From assembly GCA_963281155.1 (NCBI GenBank), contig CAUJLY010000002.1, forward strand, positions 4,712,001 through 4,776,000: DNA of 64,000 nt, read 5' to 3'. The notes beneath the pieces were generated by a model. The model ran no database searches. It worked only from the letters and a program-made list of their open reading frames with translations, and had not been told where the DNA came from. Numbering within the stretch: the first letter of the stretch is position 1; every line of letters starts with the position of its first letter. A program made the position numbers and the translations under genes. Shown piece by piece: positions 24,854 through 37,800 of this stretch. This stretch comes from Rhabditophanes sp. KR3021 (taxonomy: Eukaryota; Nematoda; Chromadorea; Rhabditida; Alloionematidae).

Positions 24854-25867
24854 TTTTCTGCAAAAGTGCTACTTGGTTTAACGCCACGAAAGAATATTAA
24901 AGCATAAAGTGCATCCATATGTACAGGGCCCAGAATAATGTTCAAAACAATTGTATATTTTGTGATAACTTTTTCTTCCAACACCAAAATTACTGATTTC
25001 TTAACATTAATTTAATCATTTGGTTATATATTTATTAAATTTACACTCTTTACTCCAAGTATTTTTGAACTTTATTAAAAATTTCACTTTTTAGTGTCAA
25101 AAAATATTTCATTTTAAAAGGCTAAAAAACATTTGATAATGACAAAACCTAAGTAAAATGATTGAACCACTTATTTATTATTAATTACTCTGGCTAGAAT
25201 TGCAAGGAAGGTGTACTCGCTGCTTTGTAGCAACTTCGTCTACTTTATTTAAAATTATATACATTTTATTCATACGTAAATAATAACTGTGACTGGTGTA
25301 AATACTACTAATAATTGTATTCAATTTACGTGCATCAAACTATACGTTAACCTGGTGAAGAATCTAGCTGAGAAGGCCTATTACATCTAAGATAAACATA
25401 TCCAATAAATTATTCTACCATAATTTCATATATAAGCATAAGATAATGATGTATAAAACTATAATATAACTAATAGCAATATACAAATAAGAGAGCCCTT
25501 AACAACTTATTAAAAAAATATTTCACATAATTGTTTTAATGAAACATAAATTCAGTTAAAATTACATATTAGATTTGATTTTTGTATTTTTATCCTTGAG
25601 TTAGTCGTTTCTGCAACCTTTTACGAGTTAAAATATTTTTTGTTAACTCAAGTTGATTGGGTTCAACAAATAACATTCTTCTATTGAACAACCGCTTCTT
25701 ACCGAGTTGAGGATTTATTTTGCAAATTGCTTAATGAGTAAAATTTGAAAATTTCCGCTAGTTCTTTGGAAGCTACTGGCAAATAAACAGCTATGTCTTA
25801 GAACCATTCACGTAAACGTCGCTTATTTGTTTGTTCTTTCTGCTATGTTGTAAATCACTCTGTACTT
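24854..25867. other. Non-coding stretch within the collagen duplication interval
   Basis: About 1 kb of AT-rich DNA with frequent stops in all frames. No collagen body, repeat or RNA gene is recognised. Confidence 0.4.
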
Positions 25868-26809
25868 CTAAATTGCAAACGCTAAAGCAAGTACAGATTC
25901 TATCTTTTTTGACGGATTTGCCAACATAATAGACGGCATCATAGATTTCTTTAAAAGACCATTTGTCAAAAACAATTTCGACGTTTCTTGGATATAGTCA
26001 GAAGTATACATATGCTTTATTGACATATGATGTTTCATTTGATATCTCCTAATTATGGCATAATTCATTAAACTAACACGTTGAATATGCATATTTAAGG
26101 CTTTTTGATGGCAATACAATTCATTACAGTGATCACAATGTATTTAATTTGGTTATTTTTCTTTAATATGCTCCCTTAAATAGTTTTCCTAACTACAAAA
26201 TAGATTGCATTCTTCACACTTATAGTTTTTTTGTGGTCTGTACAATAGTTTGGAGGTTGATTGTGTGATTTTATATGAATCGGCAAATTGTCTAAAAGAT
26301 TTTAAAAAAGCAATCCCAATCCAATTGCTTTAAAGGGGAATTGCTCTGAGATATACAAATGTTACAAATCTACAAACTAAATTTGCCAATCTGAATAGGC
26401 ATTGATAATAAAATACTCAATTCCCAAAACAATTTCCTGTGAGTAAAAGTATTCGTTTAGTACTATTAAAAGCTATGCTTTTAGTTTTACAATTTTTACT
26501 GAAACATTAACATAATTTTTTATTCTTAGGTGATAATAAAGCGTTTCTGTCTGTATTCCTAACAATTGGTGACCTTAAAACCGCTTTAAAGGTTTTTAAA
26601 TAAGAAATTGAGCGTACACCTACATAAAAGCAAGTCTCATTGTGATAAAGACAATAAGCATTTGCTATAATATCCGAATTTGTAGTTGTATCATTTTTGG
26701 TATCTTCATTGTTTTCGCCAACATTAAGCCTTTCGTGTTCATGATTTGTTTCAGCATCATAAATATATTTTATGTCGCTTATTTTTGAACAGTCTTCCAA
26801 ACAAAACAT
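25868..26809 (-). pseudogene. Decayed C2H2 zinc-finger gene
   Basis: Minus-strand open frame 26809-26507 (MFCLEDCSKISDIKY, ETNHEHERLNVGENNED) is followed at about 26260-25868 by finger-like sequence. The fingers are YKCEECNLFCS-stop-ENYLREHIKEK, then three stops, then HCDHCNELYCHQKALNMHI, then a third finger that kept RRYQMKHHMSIKH but lost its cysteines. The C-x2-C-x12-H spacing is clear, and stops fall inside and between fingers. The N-terminal part may belong to the same dead gene. Confidence 0.6.
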
Positions 26810-26979
26810 AATTAGTATATTGGTTACATGTTAGTTTATATTATCTTTGTTGGCTAACTAATGGAGAGATAAACTGCAATATCTTATTCAATATGGATAT
26901 TTAAACGATATGTAATACTATTTAAGCTCAGGTTCTCGATTTGAGACTGTGAATGACGTAGCCTTATACATTTTTAACT

Positions 26980-27796
26980 TAAAAAAGAAGGAGACATTAT
27001 TAAAAGAGATTGTCTTGACTCTTATCACGGTACATTCAAAGAAAGACCTTCCGTGGTTGAGTCATCTGATTATTCTTCAAATAGGCTTAAAGGTACTATC
27101 ACCATTGAAGTTCCCTTCACTTTCTGAGGCAATTTCTAAAGGGTAAAATACCTGATAGTAGTTAGTCGAAATTGAGATACATTTTTGGTATGATAAAACT
27201 AAAATGTTGTAGCCGGAAATTGAAATAGTGTACGTGGATTTGTTGATTGAAAGAGTAAGCAATGAAATGACTTTGTCTTTCAATATTGCAATCATCGAAG
27301 GACATTAATACAATGCATTATTTATTGGAGATATTTTCCGTATGAGTACACAAGAAGATTATTATTTTGACTTAATAATTCCTAAACCACTTAATACTTA
27401 TTGGTAGAAAATTTCCGTGGCTCCATAAATCAAGATAGAAAAGTGAAATCAAACATGTTAACAAGTTATCATCTCGATGAGAAAAGTTCAGTTATTATCC
27501 AAGACATCCGCTCCAACCAAAGGAACTAGCAAGCTCGCTTATTACGACGTCCAATTTAATGGTTTGAAGCTGTTTACTGAAAATTGGAAGAGATTGCTAA
27601 CTTTGTGGCATATTGCCGTGACATTATTCTGCCAAGTGTTTCGCTTGTCAGTCCAGCCTATCAAGGTTTAGAAAATGCAAAGAGAACCAACAATAATACA
27701 TTGTTCATGCAAGAAAAGGAGTTTAAGGATTCCTCCAAGAAGACAATTTTGCCAAAATTTCCGAAGCTATCAATTGTTCCAAGAAAACCTTGGTAA
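26980..27796 (+). pseudogene. Decayed ORF, family not recognised
   Basis: Successive coding-like pieces on the plus strand in shifting frames: DCLDSYHGTFKERPSVVE and GTITIEVPF near 27014-27120; PEIEIVYVDLLIERVSNEM at 27214-27270; STQEDYYFDLIIPKPLNTYW at 27343-27404; SYHLDEKSSVIIQDIR at 27467-27515; KLAYYDVQFNGLKLFTEN at 27532-27585; and ANFVAYCRDIILPSVSLV through KFPKLSIVPRKPW to a stop at 27796. At least four frameshifts or stops separate them. The order and length suggest one ancestral protein of about 250 residues. No family is assigned; a mobile-element origin is possible. Confidence 0.5.
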
Positions 27797-28373
27797 TATA
27801 ATATGAAAGTTTTGTTAACACATAATATTATATGATATAAGTTTTAGCAATATTGTTTATTGTCGATTAAAATAATGTTTTCACGTTGCTGGATTACCAT
27901 TTCCTTTATATTAATGCCAAAAAATAAATGCAAAATGGCTTGCTTTTTTCATTATTCAGTACAAGGTTGTGTGAATTGGATAAAGGATAGTTATAGCACT
28001 TAAGTTTGTGAGAACGTCTTATGGCCATTTAACACGATTTATAGACGTAGTGTAATTTTTTAATATTTTTGGACTATTTTGAAATTGTCCTGTCCTCTTC
28101 ATAAAAATTAATTGATGAGTTTGTTAAGGGGTACATTTAAACCATAACATAAAGTTTTTCGAAAATGTCTATAGGTTTAGAGAACATTAATAAAGCAAAT
28201 TATCTAAAAAATATAATTGTGAACATTTTTTGTTGTATATCAAGCTGGCCGATGTTGTACTTTTATAAATGAGTTTTGATATTTTTGCTACAATCCCGAA
28301 AACTATTAATTTGACCATTATACATGCATTAGTATATGTCTTTTTTTATAAATTATACGAAAAGTACCAAGCC
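27797..28373. other. Non-coding spacer
   Basis: AT-rich DNA before the second copy of the collagen promoter block. Only a hydrophobic chance frame at 28269 was noticed. Confidence 0.4.
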
Positions 28374-28753
28374 AATATTTTTTCTTATATAGTCTTCCAA
28401 GTAACTAGACTATCGGTTAAAACTGTTCGTAAACAAACGTGTTTTTTAGTATTTGATTAAATCTAAACACATAATATTTTATTTTTTATATTTTAAACAA
28501 GTTGAAAAAGACAAATTGATTCGTCCGAGATAGTGTCTAAAAAACAATAAATATTTCTGGAAATGTTTAAATGCCATATAATAATATTTTTAAATGTGAA
28601 GTGTATATTAAAAACAGCCCATGGCTATGCGCAAAAACAACTGATTAGATATGTGGATGGATATAACGAAGAAATTTGTATAAATGTAGAAGAGATTAAT
28701 TAAAAATTACACTATTCAACCATGTCTAACGATCCAAAAAAGCAAATTATGGA
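28374..28753 (+). repeat. Copy 2 of the collagen promoter block
   Basis: Homologous to 24537-24820 and running into the intact collagen gene. The block spans the likely promoter, 5' untranslated region and first codons, so it probably holds the collagen's control elements. It contains about 90 extra bases relative to copy 1. Confidence 0.85.
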
Positions 28754-30254
28754 TAATGCCTCACGTAAGTTGGCATTTTTTGGTATTGCAATCAGCACCA
28801 TTGCGACTCTCACCGCTGTCATAGCTATCCCTATGCTATATAATTACATGCAACATGTCCAAACTAGTTTAGAAACTGAAGTGGACTTTTGCACACACCG
28901 CACTGAAGGCTTATTAGCTGAGTTGCAAAGACTTGAAGCCCAAGTTGGAACTCACGGCAGATCCAAGAGATTTGTTGACACGCACACCAGACTTGGAAGA
29001 AGAAGACAATTCGCAAGAGGAGTAGCATCTTATGACGGAGCTGCCCCAGCTGCTGGAGGATCTTACGCCACTGCCCCAGTATCAGCACCAGTAACCGCCC
29101 AAGCAACGACCCAAGCTGCGGCCGCTTGTGTGCCATCTTATGGACCACCAGGACCCAATGGGGAAGACGGTAAGAATGGAAAAGACGGAGCTGATGGAAA
29201 GAGCGGAAATGATGGAAAACCAGGACAAGATGGAAGTGCAGATGCTCCAAAGCCAAAAGAGTGCGTCAGAAAATGTCCAGAAGGACCCGCCGGACCAGCC
29301 GGTGGAGCGGGACCAAAGGGAGGCCCAGGAAAAGCTGGTGCCCCAGGCCCAGACGGACCTGCCGGAAATCCAGGAGCAAACGGAGCACCAGGACCTGACG
29401 GACAACCAGGCGCTCCAGGAGCACCAGGAGAGAAAGGACCTGCCGGACCAGCTGGCGCTGTCAACGAAGTACCAGGAGCCCCAGGGGCTGCAGGACCACC
29501 CGGACCCCCTGTATGTTTAAACATTTAACGCTTTAAAACTAAGAAGATCATGCTTAATTAATCCATAGTAAGATTTTAAATTAATTTAAGATCACTAATA
29601 TTTAAAAACTAATTCCACATCTGAACCTTCATTCATCTAATTACTGTAGGGACCACCAGGTGAAGCTGGTAAAGATGGAGAAGCTGGATCTGGAACTGCT
29701 GGACCTCAAGGCCCACAAGGAGACGCTGGCGCTGACGGTGCTCCAGGAAAAAGCGGAAATCCAGGGGAACCAGGTAAAATCAACTTCAGTGTATAAAAAC
29801 GTGTAGATGTTATTCTAACAAAGTTATTGCATTTCACATAAGAAATACTGCAAATTTATTTAGAATCTTCATTTAAAGATCTCTTCCCCAGAATGAGCTT
29901 ATTAACACGAGTCGGACTTAAATTAAACTAAATGGACATAAGATTACTAAAAATGAGTACTAGCAATTTTTAACGTTTGCATGTTGATGATCAACATATG
30001 AATTAAATGACTTCCTGTAGTTTGGTTGCTATCAAATATGCTTTTTAAAAACTTCGGCTCTAAGTTAAGATACAAGTACTATAAAAGTATAAAATTGAGC
30101 TCTCGTGCAGTTTTAGACGCAATGTTAACTGATAATTTGTTCCGAATTTGATTATTCTTGATTATTTAACTCATTTATTTCAGGAGCTCCCGGCAAAAAT
30201 GGAGAAAAAGGAGCATGTAATTGCCCACAACCAAGAACACCTCCAGGCTATTAA
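28722..30254 (+). CDS. Cuticle collagen
   Basis: Nematode cuticle collagen of 327 residues in three exons: 28722-29510, 29650-29773 and 30184-30254. The N-terminal domain has an anchor segment (ATLTAVIAIPMLYNYMQHVQ), a conserved Cys/His block (DFCTHRTEGL) and a dibasic site GRSKRF near residue 82. An Ala/Thr-rich spacer precedes Gly-X-Y blocks split by CVRKC, and the C-terminus is CNCPQPRTPPGY. Codon use in the Gly-X-Y part is GGA/CCA-rich and much higher in GC than the surroundings, as is common for highly expressed collagens. It shares the N-terminal layout of the minus-strand collagen at 22960-24500, but the two proteins are clearly diverged. Confidence 0.95.
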
Positions 30255-30789
30255 ATTCACTTTAAGGCTATTGTATCACATTGAGTCTTTAAATATTTTA
30301 AATAAAATCATTTATTCACAATTAACCGTGTTTTTAGTTAATTCGTTTTCATATTTTTATATTTCAATTTATATGCTAACGATTGAATTCTAAAACAAAC
30401 GCAGGCCTTTACCGTCTTTAAAATCCAGATGTTCGAAGTATCAGTTGGTGGCAAGTTGATTTTGTATGGATCAGTTTTTATTTTATAACGTACAAAAAAT
30501 CAAATTCACTGTATATTTTATTGTTGAAAATCAACATTGGCTATAATAACACAATTGAATTTTTTACATATGAGTCTTGATAGGGAGTTTTCAGATGCGC
30601 AAATTAATGCAACATCGTCAAAAGGAATTCACCACAGAGATGTGCATCTTGCAATCTAACTTTATGTACTATCTTAAGATGTAACCTTTTCATTTTGATT
30701 AAATTTTGTAACCTCTTGTTATTTTAACCAAATTTGTTCTCTCCTATCTAAGATCTCAAATGTAGCATTTCATATCTTAATATTTATCC

Positions 30790-31509
30790 ATGGAAGCCTA
30801 TTTAAATACCTTAAATTACGCTTACCCTTCATTCGTTAATTACAAATCAAATATGGCTTCCAATCAACATCCCCAATATTATTCTGATTCTGGCAATTAC
30901 TATACTCCGTTTTATTCTAATACTGAATATTATAATCAACATTTCAACAATAAGCATCAAGGCTTTTATGAAAGTAAAAATAATGTTGATTCAAATCAAG
31001 AATTGTATAATAGTAGCGGAATTTATCAAGATAATATTAATAGCTATGCCATCCAGAACAATCCTACTTATCTTTCATACAATAATGCAAATGATTCAAT
31101 TGATGCTAATAATTATTCTACTCAAACTTATACTCAACCGCCTCCAATTGCTAATTTAGATGCCTTTGCTACTCCAAGCCCACTTCTACCCAAAAGTAGT
31201 AAGTTAAAATTCTTTCTAATTATTTGATAATAATAAACTTTAGAAATTCCAATTCGAACTAATGCAGTTTATCGCCGCGTTTATTCAGACCGTCAAACTC
31301 TTACTCTTGAAGAAGAATTTAAACAAAATCCTTTTTTGACTAAATCAAAGAAAGCTGAGTTAGCTTATGTCCTCAATTTAGAAGAAAAGCAAATTAAATT
31401 CTGGTACCAAAATCGGTATGTTTTTGTTCAAAGTTTATATTTTAATTATTATTTTAGAAGATCCAAAGAAAAAAGATTTCAAAGAACAGCAACTCTGTCG
31501 CATATTTAA
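30790..31509 (+). CDS. Divergent homeodomain transcription factor, Caudal-like
   Basis: Three exons (30790-31198, 31244-31415, 31458-31509) give 210 residues. The first 135 residues are rich in Asn, Tyr, Gln and Ser. The homeodomain follows to the C-terminus: an N-terminal arm with YRRVYSDRQTLTLEEEF, helix 2 with KSKKAELAYVLNL, and helix 3 EKQIKFWYQNRRSKEKR. The recognition helix keeps Q, I, W, N and R, but the nearly invariant WFQNRR reads WYQNRR. The RVYSD start and RRSKEKR end recall Caudal/PAL-1 (VVYTD; RRAKERR) more than Hox proteins, so ANTP class, Caudal-like, is the best guess. An intron splits the second-to-last Arg of helix 3 (NR|R). Nuclear, DNA-binding. Orthology is not certain. 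Confidence 0.82.
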
Positions 31510-31941
31510 AGCAATTATTTGCATGAACTTATCATCTTAGTTTCATATTTTGTTTACTTAATCCGAATGTAAATAGATCTACTTATAATTTAATTTATTG
31601 TGATTAAAAGTCATTTCGTTTATTTAATGTATGCTTCTTACAACTTTGACATCCAATAAACTAGTTCCCAAAGATCATCTTAAAACGAAAAAAGTGGCGC
31701 ATCTCTCTTGTCACCAAGTGCTTTTAAACTGTACTGTATGTTTCAAAAGAGCCTATCTATTCATTAATCAATTTTAGTATTGTTGTTGTTCCGTCAAGAT
31801 CAATGCTCCTTGAAGATGCTTTGAACCAACAAGTAATGCTGATAGATTTTAAAATTATACAAGCACTTTGTTATGTCGTTGTTAAATTGTCACCTTGCTT
31901 GTTATTTCTTATATTAATTGTTTTGTTATAGAAAGCAAGGT

Positions 31942-34679
31942 ATGTCTCAACATTTAAATCCTTTTGATAGAAGAAAAAGCATCTTTGCTTCCACTCCAAA
32001 CAGGCCCTTTAATCCTAGAAAATACGATGATGTAAGTATATAAAAGCAATTATTTATTCGGAAACAATTATATTTTAGAATGGCGCTGCTTTCGAAATGC
32101 CCTCTCCAATTAGAGAAGATGCCATGGAAGTCGACATGGGTAATCTATCCATTGTGGAATCTCCCAAAAGAATTGATAAGACCATTGAAATAAGTTCTGA
32201 TGAAGAATTTCAAATTCCAAAAAAATCGGTTTTCAAGGTCCCTATCGCTAAAGTTCAAAAGCAAGATCCAGGACTTCTTGTCCAAAGACCTATTAACACT
32301 TTGTCGCTAGAAGAATGTAGAGCTGCTAAAAAATACGCTATTGATCTTGAAAATGAGCCTGGTACCCCTTCTTCGTACGTGGAATATATGAAGAGCTTTG
32401 TCCAAAAAGTCAACATGAGAATCACGATGCTTGTGTCAGATGCCGCTAGAAGAAAGAGTTTAGAAGAACCCGTTAGAGACCCTGTTAAACCGGTACTCAA
32501 GACTGGAAAAATTCAATTATGCTCCCCTCTTCCTCTTGACAATGTCGCCAAAATTGTTCCCACAAAAACCAACTCAATTGGGTCTAAATTGCCACTTACG
32601 GCTAGAGAACAAATGCCAGCTCCTTCCAAAATTTATAAACCAACCGGCAAAATGCTTTCTCTTGATTTAGACACTGTAGGACAATTAGTCGCAGTCACCA
32701 AACAAAAGCGCTTTATTAATGGTAAAATGACAAGTGAAAGAACAGACACCGTAAATGAAAAGATCAACATTCTCATGGAAACACTTGTCCAGCACTCAAA
32801 GGATTTTGACGCCAAAAAGAGACTCGCAACTCCTGACAAATTGAAGGCTACTCTAATGGACCACCAAATGCTTGGATTGAATTGGCTCGTTGAGAACGAC
32901 AAGAAGTTTGGCAGAGGAATTCTTGCTGACGATATGGGCTTGGGCAAAACTTTACAGACGATTGCTCTAATAGTACATGCCAAATTACACAGGAAAGAAG
33001 ATGCTGTGGTTCAGGAGCACAAGAGAAAGCAGGCTGCTTTTTTGAAACTTATCAATTCACATGCCACATTGATTGTTGCCCCTGCCTCTTTGATTAATCA
33101 ATGGGCTGCTGAAATTGAAAAATTCGTAGTCGGAGGTTTCTTAACAGTTAATGTCTTCCATGGTGCCAGTAGACAAAAGAATGCGCAAGTTTTAGCTGCT
33201 TATGATGTCATCATAACTACCTTTAACACCGTAAATTCTGAATTATCTTCTATTGTCGAAGACGAAGAAAATGACGACGATTCGGAAGAAGATGTCAATG
33301 GGCGGTCCAAGCCAACAAAAGTAACTAAGAAAAAGAGTACTATCAAAAACTCTGTATTAAGTGAAATCTGTTTTGACAGAATCGTGCTTGATGAGGCTCA
33401 TGTGATAAAAAATAGAAGCACTGGTGCATCAAAAGCTTGCTGTAAGCTTTCTGCTGTAAGACGTTTATGTTTGACAGGAACTCCTATTCACAATGCACTG
33501 TGGGATATCTTTAGTATTTTCAGATTCTTGCGTGTTAGCCCCATTGATCAAGAGGCAGTTTGGAAAACTTATATTCTTGGAAAGTCCGGAGTCGAAAGAC
33601 TTAATGCTTTAGTCAAATGCTTGCTAATTAGGCGAACAAAGGAGGAAACTTGCAAAATCACTGGTCAACCTATCATTGCTTTGAAAAAGAAACAAGTTTT
33701 GGACGTTATTGTTCCATTTTCAAAAGCGGAACAAAAAATATACGATTATCTTTTCGAAGCTTCCAAGCAAACTGTCAAGGCTTTCTTGGACTCCGATGAA
33801 GGTAGTCATCACGCTCCAAAAGAAATTAAAAACCCATTCTTGACGGGTAATCGAATCATCAACCCAGATGATCGTTTTAGTGGAATGAGTTGCATCTTGA
33901 CACTTATTTTAAGGTTACGTCAAGCTTGCAATCATCTATTCCTCACTAAACAGGTTTGTTTAATACTTTTCTTAGTAGCTATTATGTTTACTTTAATTTA
34001 GGCATTGGATCTTGACGCTTTTGATGGTTGTAGAGATGATGAAGTGAATTATTTGGATAATTCATTTGCCAATGCCTCATTAACCGCTGAAAACTTTGCA
34101 AATCAGTTTGAGAAAGGTTCAACGGATCATTTAAGAGTTTTTGAAGAAAATTACATCAGCAGCAAGATGACAGCCATGTTCACTAGGCTGGAAGCAGTTA
34201 TTAGAATCAAGGAGAAAGTCATTATTGTATCACAATGGACTTCAATGCTCAATATTATCAAGACCCAGCTGAAAAAACGTGGTATTTCATACTGCTCAAT
34301 TACTGGGGAAGATTCACCCAAAGAAAGAGTTATTTCACAAACCGAATTTAACAGTCCGAATGGGAAGTATGACGTTCTGTTGTTATCGCTACAAGCCGGA
34401 GGGGTTGGTTTAAACTTGGTAGCTGCATCTAATCTCATGATGTTTGATTTACATTGGAATCCTCACCTTGAAGAGCAAGCAGCTTCCAGAATTCATCGTT
34501 TTGGTCAGACTAGAGACGTTTTTATCCATAAATTTGTAGTGAAAAATACAATCGAAAATAGAGTACTCGAACTTCAAAAGAAGAAACTTGAACTGGCAAA
34601 AGATGTGTTGGAAGGTGCCGCAAAGTTAAACCTCAACAAATTAACAAATGCCGATTTGGCCTACTTGTTTAATGTCTAA
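31942..34679 (+). CDS. SNF2-family ATPase, TTF2/lodestar-like
   Basis: DNA-dependent ATPase of the SNF2 superfamily. In other animals this subfamily strips RNA polymerase II and transcripts from chromosomes at mitosis. Exons 31942-32031, 32079-33953 and 34002-34679 give 880 residues. Motif I is DDMGLGKT, Ia TLIVAPASLINQW, II DEAH (IVLDEAHVIKN), III LTGTPIHN, IV VIIVSQWTSML, V LLSLQAGGVGLNL and VI RIHRFGQTRDVF. All are intact. An acidic insert (EDEENDDDSEEDVNG) sits between Ia and II. The N-terminal 200 residues are charged and Pro/Lys-rich with no domain recognised. The lodestar/TTF2 placement rests on the DHQMLGLNWL entry and the overall spacing. Other SNF2 subfamilies such as RAD16/HLTF lack support because no RING is seen. 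AATAAA follows at 34736. Confidence 0.9.
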
Positions 34680-34886
34680 TTATATTAACCATGTTATTAT
34701 TTATTAACCAATATTTGTGTTTTAATAAGATCTTAGAATAAAGTTATTCTTGTCACTTATTATAAATCCACTCAAACAACCATTATCTTATTTAAGCTTA
34801 TAAATTTTTTTAATATAAATATTGTATTTCTTTTCTTATACGTACAATTACATTATCTATTAAGTATTAAATATATAGATGCACTA

Positions 34887-37800
34887 TTAGTCAACGGTGT
34901 TAATTATGATATCTGGTTGAATATGTTTGTTATTGTTGATAGATTTGGGGTGACTTGCTTCATCTAAATGACTCGCTCTGTGTCCTTCATTGTTATCTGT
35001 TAGGTCTTCAGTTTTGTGATTGGAATGTATTGCCCTTTCATTATCTGAATTAGTCCTGTTATCTCTTTCGATTAAATTATTATTATCTGAACTATCGTGA
35101 GTTGCGTTTGATTTCATAACATCATTGGAATCTGAATTAGTTGATGAATTATTCATGTTATCTGATGTATGAGGGAGTAGTTCATTTTCGGTATGAATGT
35201 GACGCCCTACATTATTACTGTCTACTTCATTGGAATCTGAATTAACTGAATCCTCAGATTGGTGCAGTCTTTTCTCTACCTTAATTGGTTCCATTTTATC
35301 GTCTAAGGTAATACTCTCAGAATCAACAACTTCTTCTTCAGTATCCTTAATTTTTCCATTAATATCATGAACATGGTGATGAGTTGAGTTTTGTTCTGTA
35401 TCTTCAATTCTGTTATTTTCATCAAGTTCAGTGTCTTCCACGATGCTATTAATATTATTTTCATCGAATACAGTTTCATGCATATCTTGTTCAAGAATAG
35501 TAATAACTTCATCCTCATTATGCAATTTATGACTTGTATTATCATCTTCAAGTTTAAGACTAGATTTTTCGCCTTCTAAAGCATCCATATTTAGAACTTC
35601 GTCAGTTACGGGTCTGCTAATCATAACAGGAAGTTCAACAATGTTTGGATCTTTTTCAAACTCATTATTATGTTCGACATTAGTCAAAACCTCGTCTTCG
35701 TGATGTAACCTATGGCTAATGTTATCATCTTCTGATACTTCCATATTTAGAGGTTCGTTGTTTTCATTATAAATAGCTGGAACTTGAGCAACATTAGGAT
35801 CCTCATAAAGATCATTATGAATAGTTGATTCCACATTAGTTATAACTTCATCATCATTATGTAATTTATGACTGACATTATCATCTTGTAAGACTTCAAT
35901 ATTTTGAATTTCATCATTCATAACAGGGAGTTCAACAATATTTGGATCTTCATAAAAATCATTATGATTACTTGATTCAATACTGGTAATAACTTCGTCG
36001 TTGTTATGTAATTTATGACTAATATTATCATCTTCTGAAACCTCCCTGTTTTGAATTCCATCATTGGGATCTTCATAAAAATCTTTATGATTTTGATTAC
36101 TTGATTTAATATTAGATATAACTTGATCGCCATTATGCAATTTATGACTAACATTATCATCTTGTTCCATATTTTGAATTTCATCATTTATAACGGGAAG
36201 ATCAATGATATTGGGATCTTCGTAAAAATCGTTATGCTCTTTATGACTAGTTTTGTCGACTTCCATATTTAAAACTTCATCATTTGTGGGTTGAATGATG
36301 GGAAGCACAACATCATTTGTATCATCCTCAAAATTATCAAGGATACGATCAAGAGTGTCGACGGATTGTAAGGCAGGATCTGAATGAAGTACGTCATCTC
36401 TAACATGTTCATCGTCTGTAAAAATGTGATTATTACTTTGTTTGTTCTTAGATACGAATTTACTAAAAAGATGCGTGTCAATACCTGTATTCTCATAAAC
36501 AAAGTCATTTCCGTTTACAGAATCTCCAAAAATAGGTGAATCGGTGGCTAGTTCTAAATTTGGTTTTTGATGAAGATTTGTGGGATTATCAAGAGGCATG
36601 TTTGTAGATTTAAAGTATCCGACTACTTCTTCACGCATTTCTTTTCCTTCATCGATTTTATTATCGGAAGGTGATGAAGATTCGGAATTTTGGGAAGATG
36701 TAGTAGTAGGATAATCAACTAAGCTAGATACAGGCATAGGAAGAATAGTATCATTCTCTTTATAAGGAATGTTGGTCATGTCAGTTGACTTCTGAATAGG
36801 ACGTTTATCATTAGCAAATGTTCTGAAAAAATGTAAACAATAAATTAAATTTAGAAAAATTAAATGTACTTATTAAAAACAAAGAGATGCTCATAAGATG
36901 CATAAGATTCATAAACCGAAATGTGATTGCATTTGCAAGAGTATGTGTTTGAACCATCGGTTTTTACTTCGATTTCTTTTACATCTCCAACTGACGCTGC
37001 TTCAAGTTCAAATTGCTGTTCTAATTCGGAAGTATAATATACAGCTAAAGGTTTCTTGAGCCAACGGTATCCGGTGTCTCCTCGATGCCCAGAAATTTTG
37101 ATATAAACATTAAATTGACCCTTCATTTTATCCATTTTTACATTAACATGGAATTTGTTGATTGCTAGCGGAGGTACATCAGGCCAAATGACAGGGTACT
37201 CGTAAATTGAATCATTGTAGAAACTTACATTGTTGATATTGCAAGTAAATTCATCGTGATTAATTGAATCAGTTAGACGGAACTTTTCAATTACGAGTAT
37301 TTTCTTCAAAGTAAGATCATCCAAGTCGACTGGTCGATTTAAATATTTATCTTTAGCAATGGATACTCTAATTTTTGTCAAAGTGTCATAACTAACTTCT
37401 TCGGAAGTGAATGTTATTCTATTATCAACAGGTGTAGGATCTAATTCGATCATTTCAATAGACTGTTTGTCACTGATCAAGGTAATAATCGGCAAAATAA
37501 TGGACGCTTCAGAGACTTCCAATGTCATTAACCATTTTGAAGTAGGCTTATTTTTTTCCTTCAACATTTTCTTAGTGATACGGGTGGCTAACCCATCCAT
37601 TTCCTTGACGAATAATTCCTTATAATAAACTGGCTCCTCATCTTCCGATTCTTTCTTTTCCTGGAATATGCGCGACTCTTGTAAAACATATCTGTAAGGC
37701 GTATGAGTAGATTCTCTTATATAGACCTTATCAATTGCCCATTCCTGCATGATATGAATATGATTGTCAGAATGAACATCGAATATATTTTGTAAGATTT

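Noticed and set aside
29082..29524. Long open frames on the minus strand, and a second plus frame, across the collagen at 28722
   Set aside because: They mirror the GGA/CCA-rich Gly-X-Y codons. They have repetitive composition and no independent start or domain.
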